Source: Acidobacteriaceae bacterium
GTDB taxonomy: Bacteria; Acidobacteriota; Terriglobia; Terriglobales; Acidobacteriaceae
Assembly (NCBI GenBank): GCA_030040175.1
Contig: JASHUF010000152.1
Location: 1-5,908, forward strand
Direction: 5' to 3'
DNA length: 5,908 bases
Shown: positions 5,429-5,908 of the stretch, piece after piece
Position numbering within the stretch: position 1 is the stretch's first letter
Layout of the letters: each line of letters starts with the position of its first letter
Translations under genes and position numbers: made by a program
The notes under the pieces: generated by a model
The model's database searches: none
What the model saw: the letters and a program-made list of their open reading frames with translations, nothing else
What the model was told of the DNA's origin: nothing

Positions 5429-5908
5429 ATGATGAACAATCTGTGGCTCGACATCCGTTATGCGCTGAGACAGTTGCGCAAGTCGCCCGGATTTACCATC
5501 ACCGCGATTGCCACGCTGGCGTTGGGCATCGGCGCCACGACGGCGATTTTCACGCTGGTCTATGACATTATGCTGCGCCCGCTGCCCTATGCCCACCCTG
5601 AGCGCCTGGTGGCGATGGAGGAGCAGGTGGCAGAGTTTCGCGACATTTATCCTCAGCTGCCGGTGAACGCGAACCATTTCGCCAACTGGGCGCGCAACAG
5701 CCGCACCATTCAGTCCATGGCGGCCATGCAAGAGGAATCCATGCCGCTGGGGACGAGCGAGCATCCGCTGCAGTTGAGGGTGTTGAAAGCAACGCCGGGG
5801 GTCTTCGCGGTTCTGGTTACAGAACCATGGCTCGGCCGCGCGTTCACGGCCGAGGACGCGCAACCGGGACACGAACGCGAGGTGGTGCTGATGTACGACC
5901 TGTGGCGG
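5429..5908 (+). CDS. ADOP / MacB-type FtsX-family ABC permease, 5' part
   Basis: The first 160 codons of an inner-membrane permease that continues past the right edge. The opening LWLDIRYALRQLRKSPGFT, the first membrane helix at about 22-46 (ITAIATLALGIGATTAIFTLVYD), and the following MLRPLPYAHPERLV are hallmarks of the acidobacterial permease family TIGR03434, whose members are usually about 800 residues with two FtsX modules. Residues from about 60 begin the large periplasmic MacB core-like domain: NANHFANWARNSRTIQSM, then FAVLVTEPWLGRAFTAEDAQPG and VVLMYDLWR, the usual family sequence of steps. The reading frame is intact to the edge. The start is ATG 5429 or 5432, two adjacent Met codons. 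Its position after the adaptor and ATPase suggests they form one complex. Whether the second FtsX module is present cannot be seen. Confidence 0.9.
   Translation, partial: MMNNLWLDIRYALRQLRKSPGFTITAIATLALGIGATTAIFTLVYDIMLRPLPYAHPERLVAMEEQVAEFRDIYPQLPVNANHFANWARNSRTIQSMAAMQEESMPLGTSEHPLQLRVLKATPGVFAVLVTEPWLGRAFTAEDAQPGHEREVVLMYDLWR

Overview
The window looks like chromosomal DNA of a high-GC soil bacterium, most likely an Acidobacteriota (probably the Solibacter/Koribacter/Terriglobus side). Three things point there: two neighbouring genes of the TIGR03435 'soil-associated' family, an N-terminal permease segment of the ADOP type (Acidobacterial duplicated orphan permease, TIGR03434), and intergenic short tandem repeats of a kind I recall from acidobacterial genomes. 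The assignment rests on family recognition, not on a marker gene.

Layout. The left half (about 1-2669) is transcribed to the left on the minus strand: a TIGR03435 protein with an additional N-terminal domain (2669 to 1407), a 158-bp gap with a strong hairpin, a second TIGR03435 protein (1248 to 304), and after 20 bp the beginning of an exported protein with a carboxypeptidase-regulatory-like beta-sandwich (283 to beyond the left edge), probably the N-terminus of an Oar-like TonB-dependent receptor. The right half is transcribed to the right: an HlyD/MacA-type periplasmic adaptor (3106-4374), a LolD/MacB-type ABC ATPase (4491-5213) and the first 160 codons of an ADOP/MacB-type FtsX permease (5429 to beyond the right edge). 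A 436-bp divergent intergenic region (2670-3105) separates the halves; its best structure is a 16-bp inverted repeat with an additional half-site.

How the genes work together. The rightward genes make a standard three-part envelope ABC system: ATPase plus FtsX-type permease in the inner membrane, and a membrane-anchored adaptor that would bridge to an outer-membrane channel. No outer-membrane factor is visible, and the substrate cannot be told from sequence. The leftward genes all encode exported proteins of unknown role.

I see no CRISPR array, insertion sequence, tRNA or rRNA, and no convincing novel defence or mobile system. The items most worth a second look are the two adjacent tandem repeats between adaptor and ATPase, the inverted repeat upstream of the adaptor, the His-rich linker in the leftmost protein, the additional domain on one TIGR03435 paralog, and an 'orphan'-type permease that sits beside its own apparent ATPase and adaptor.
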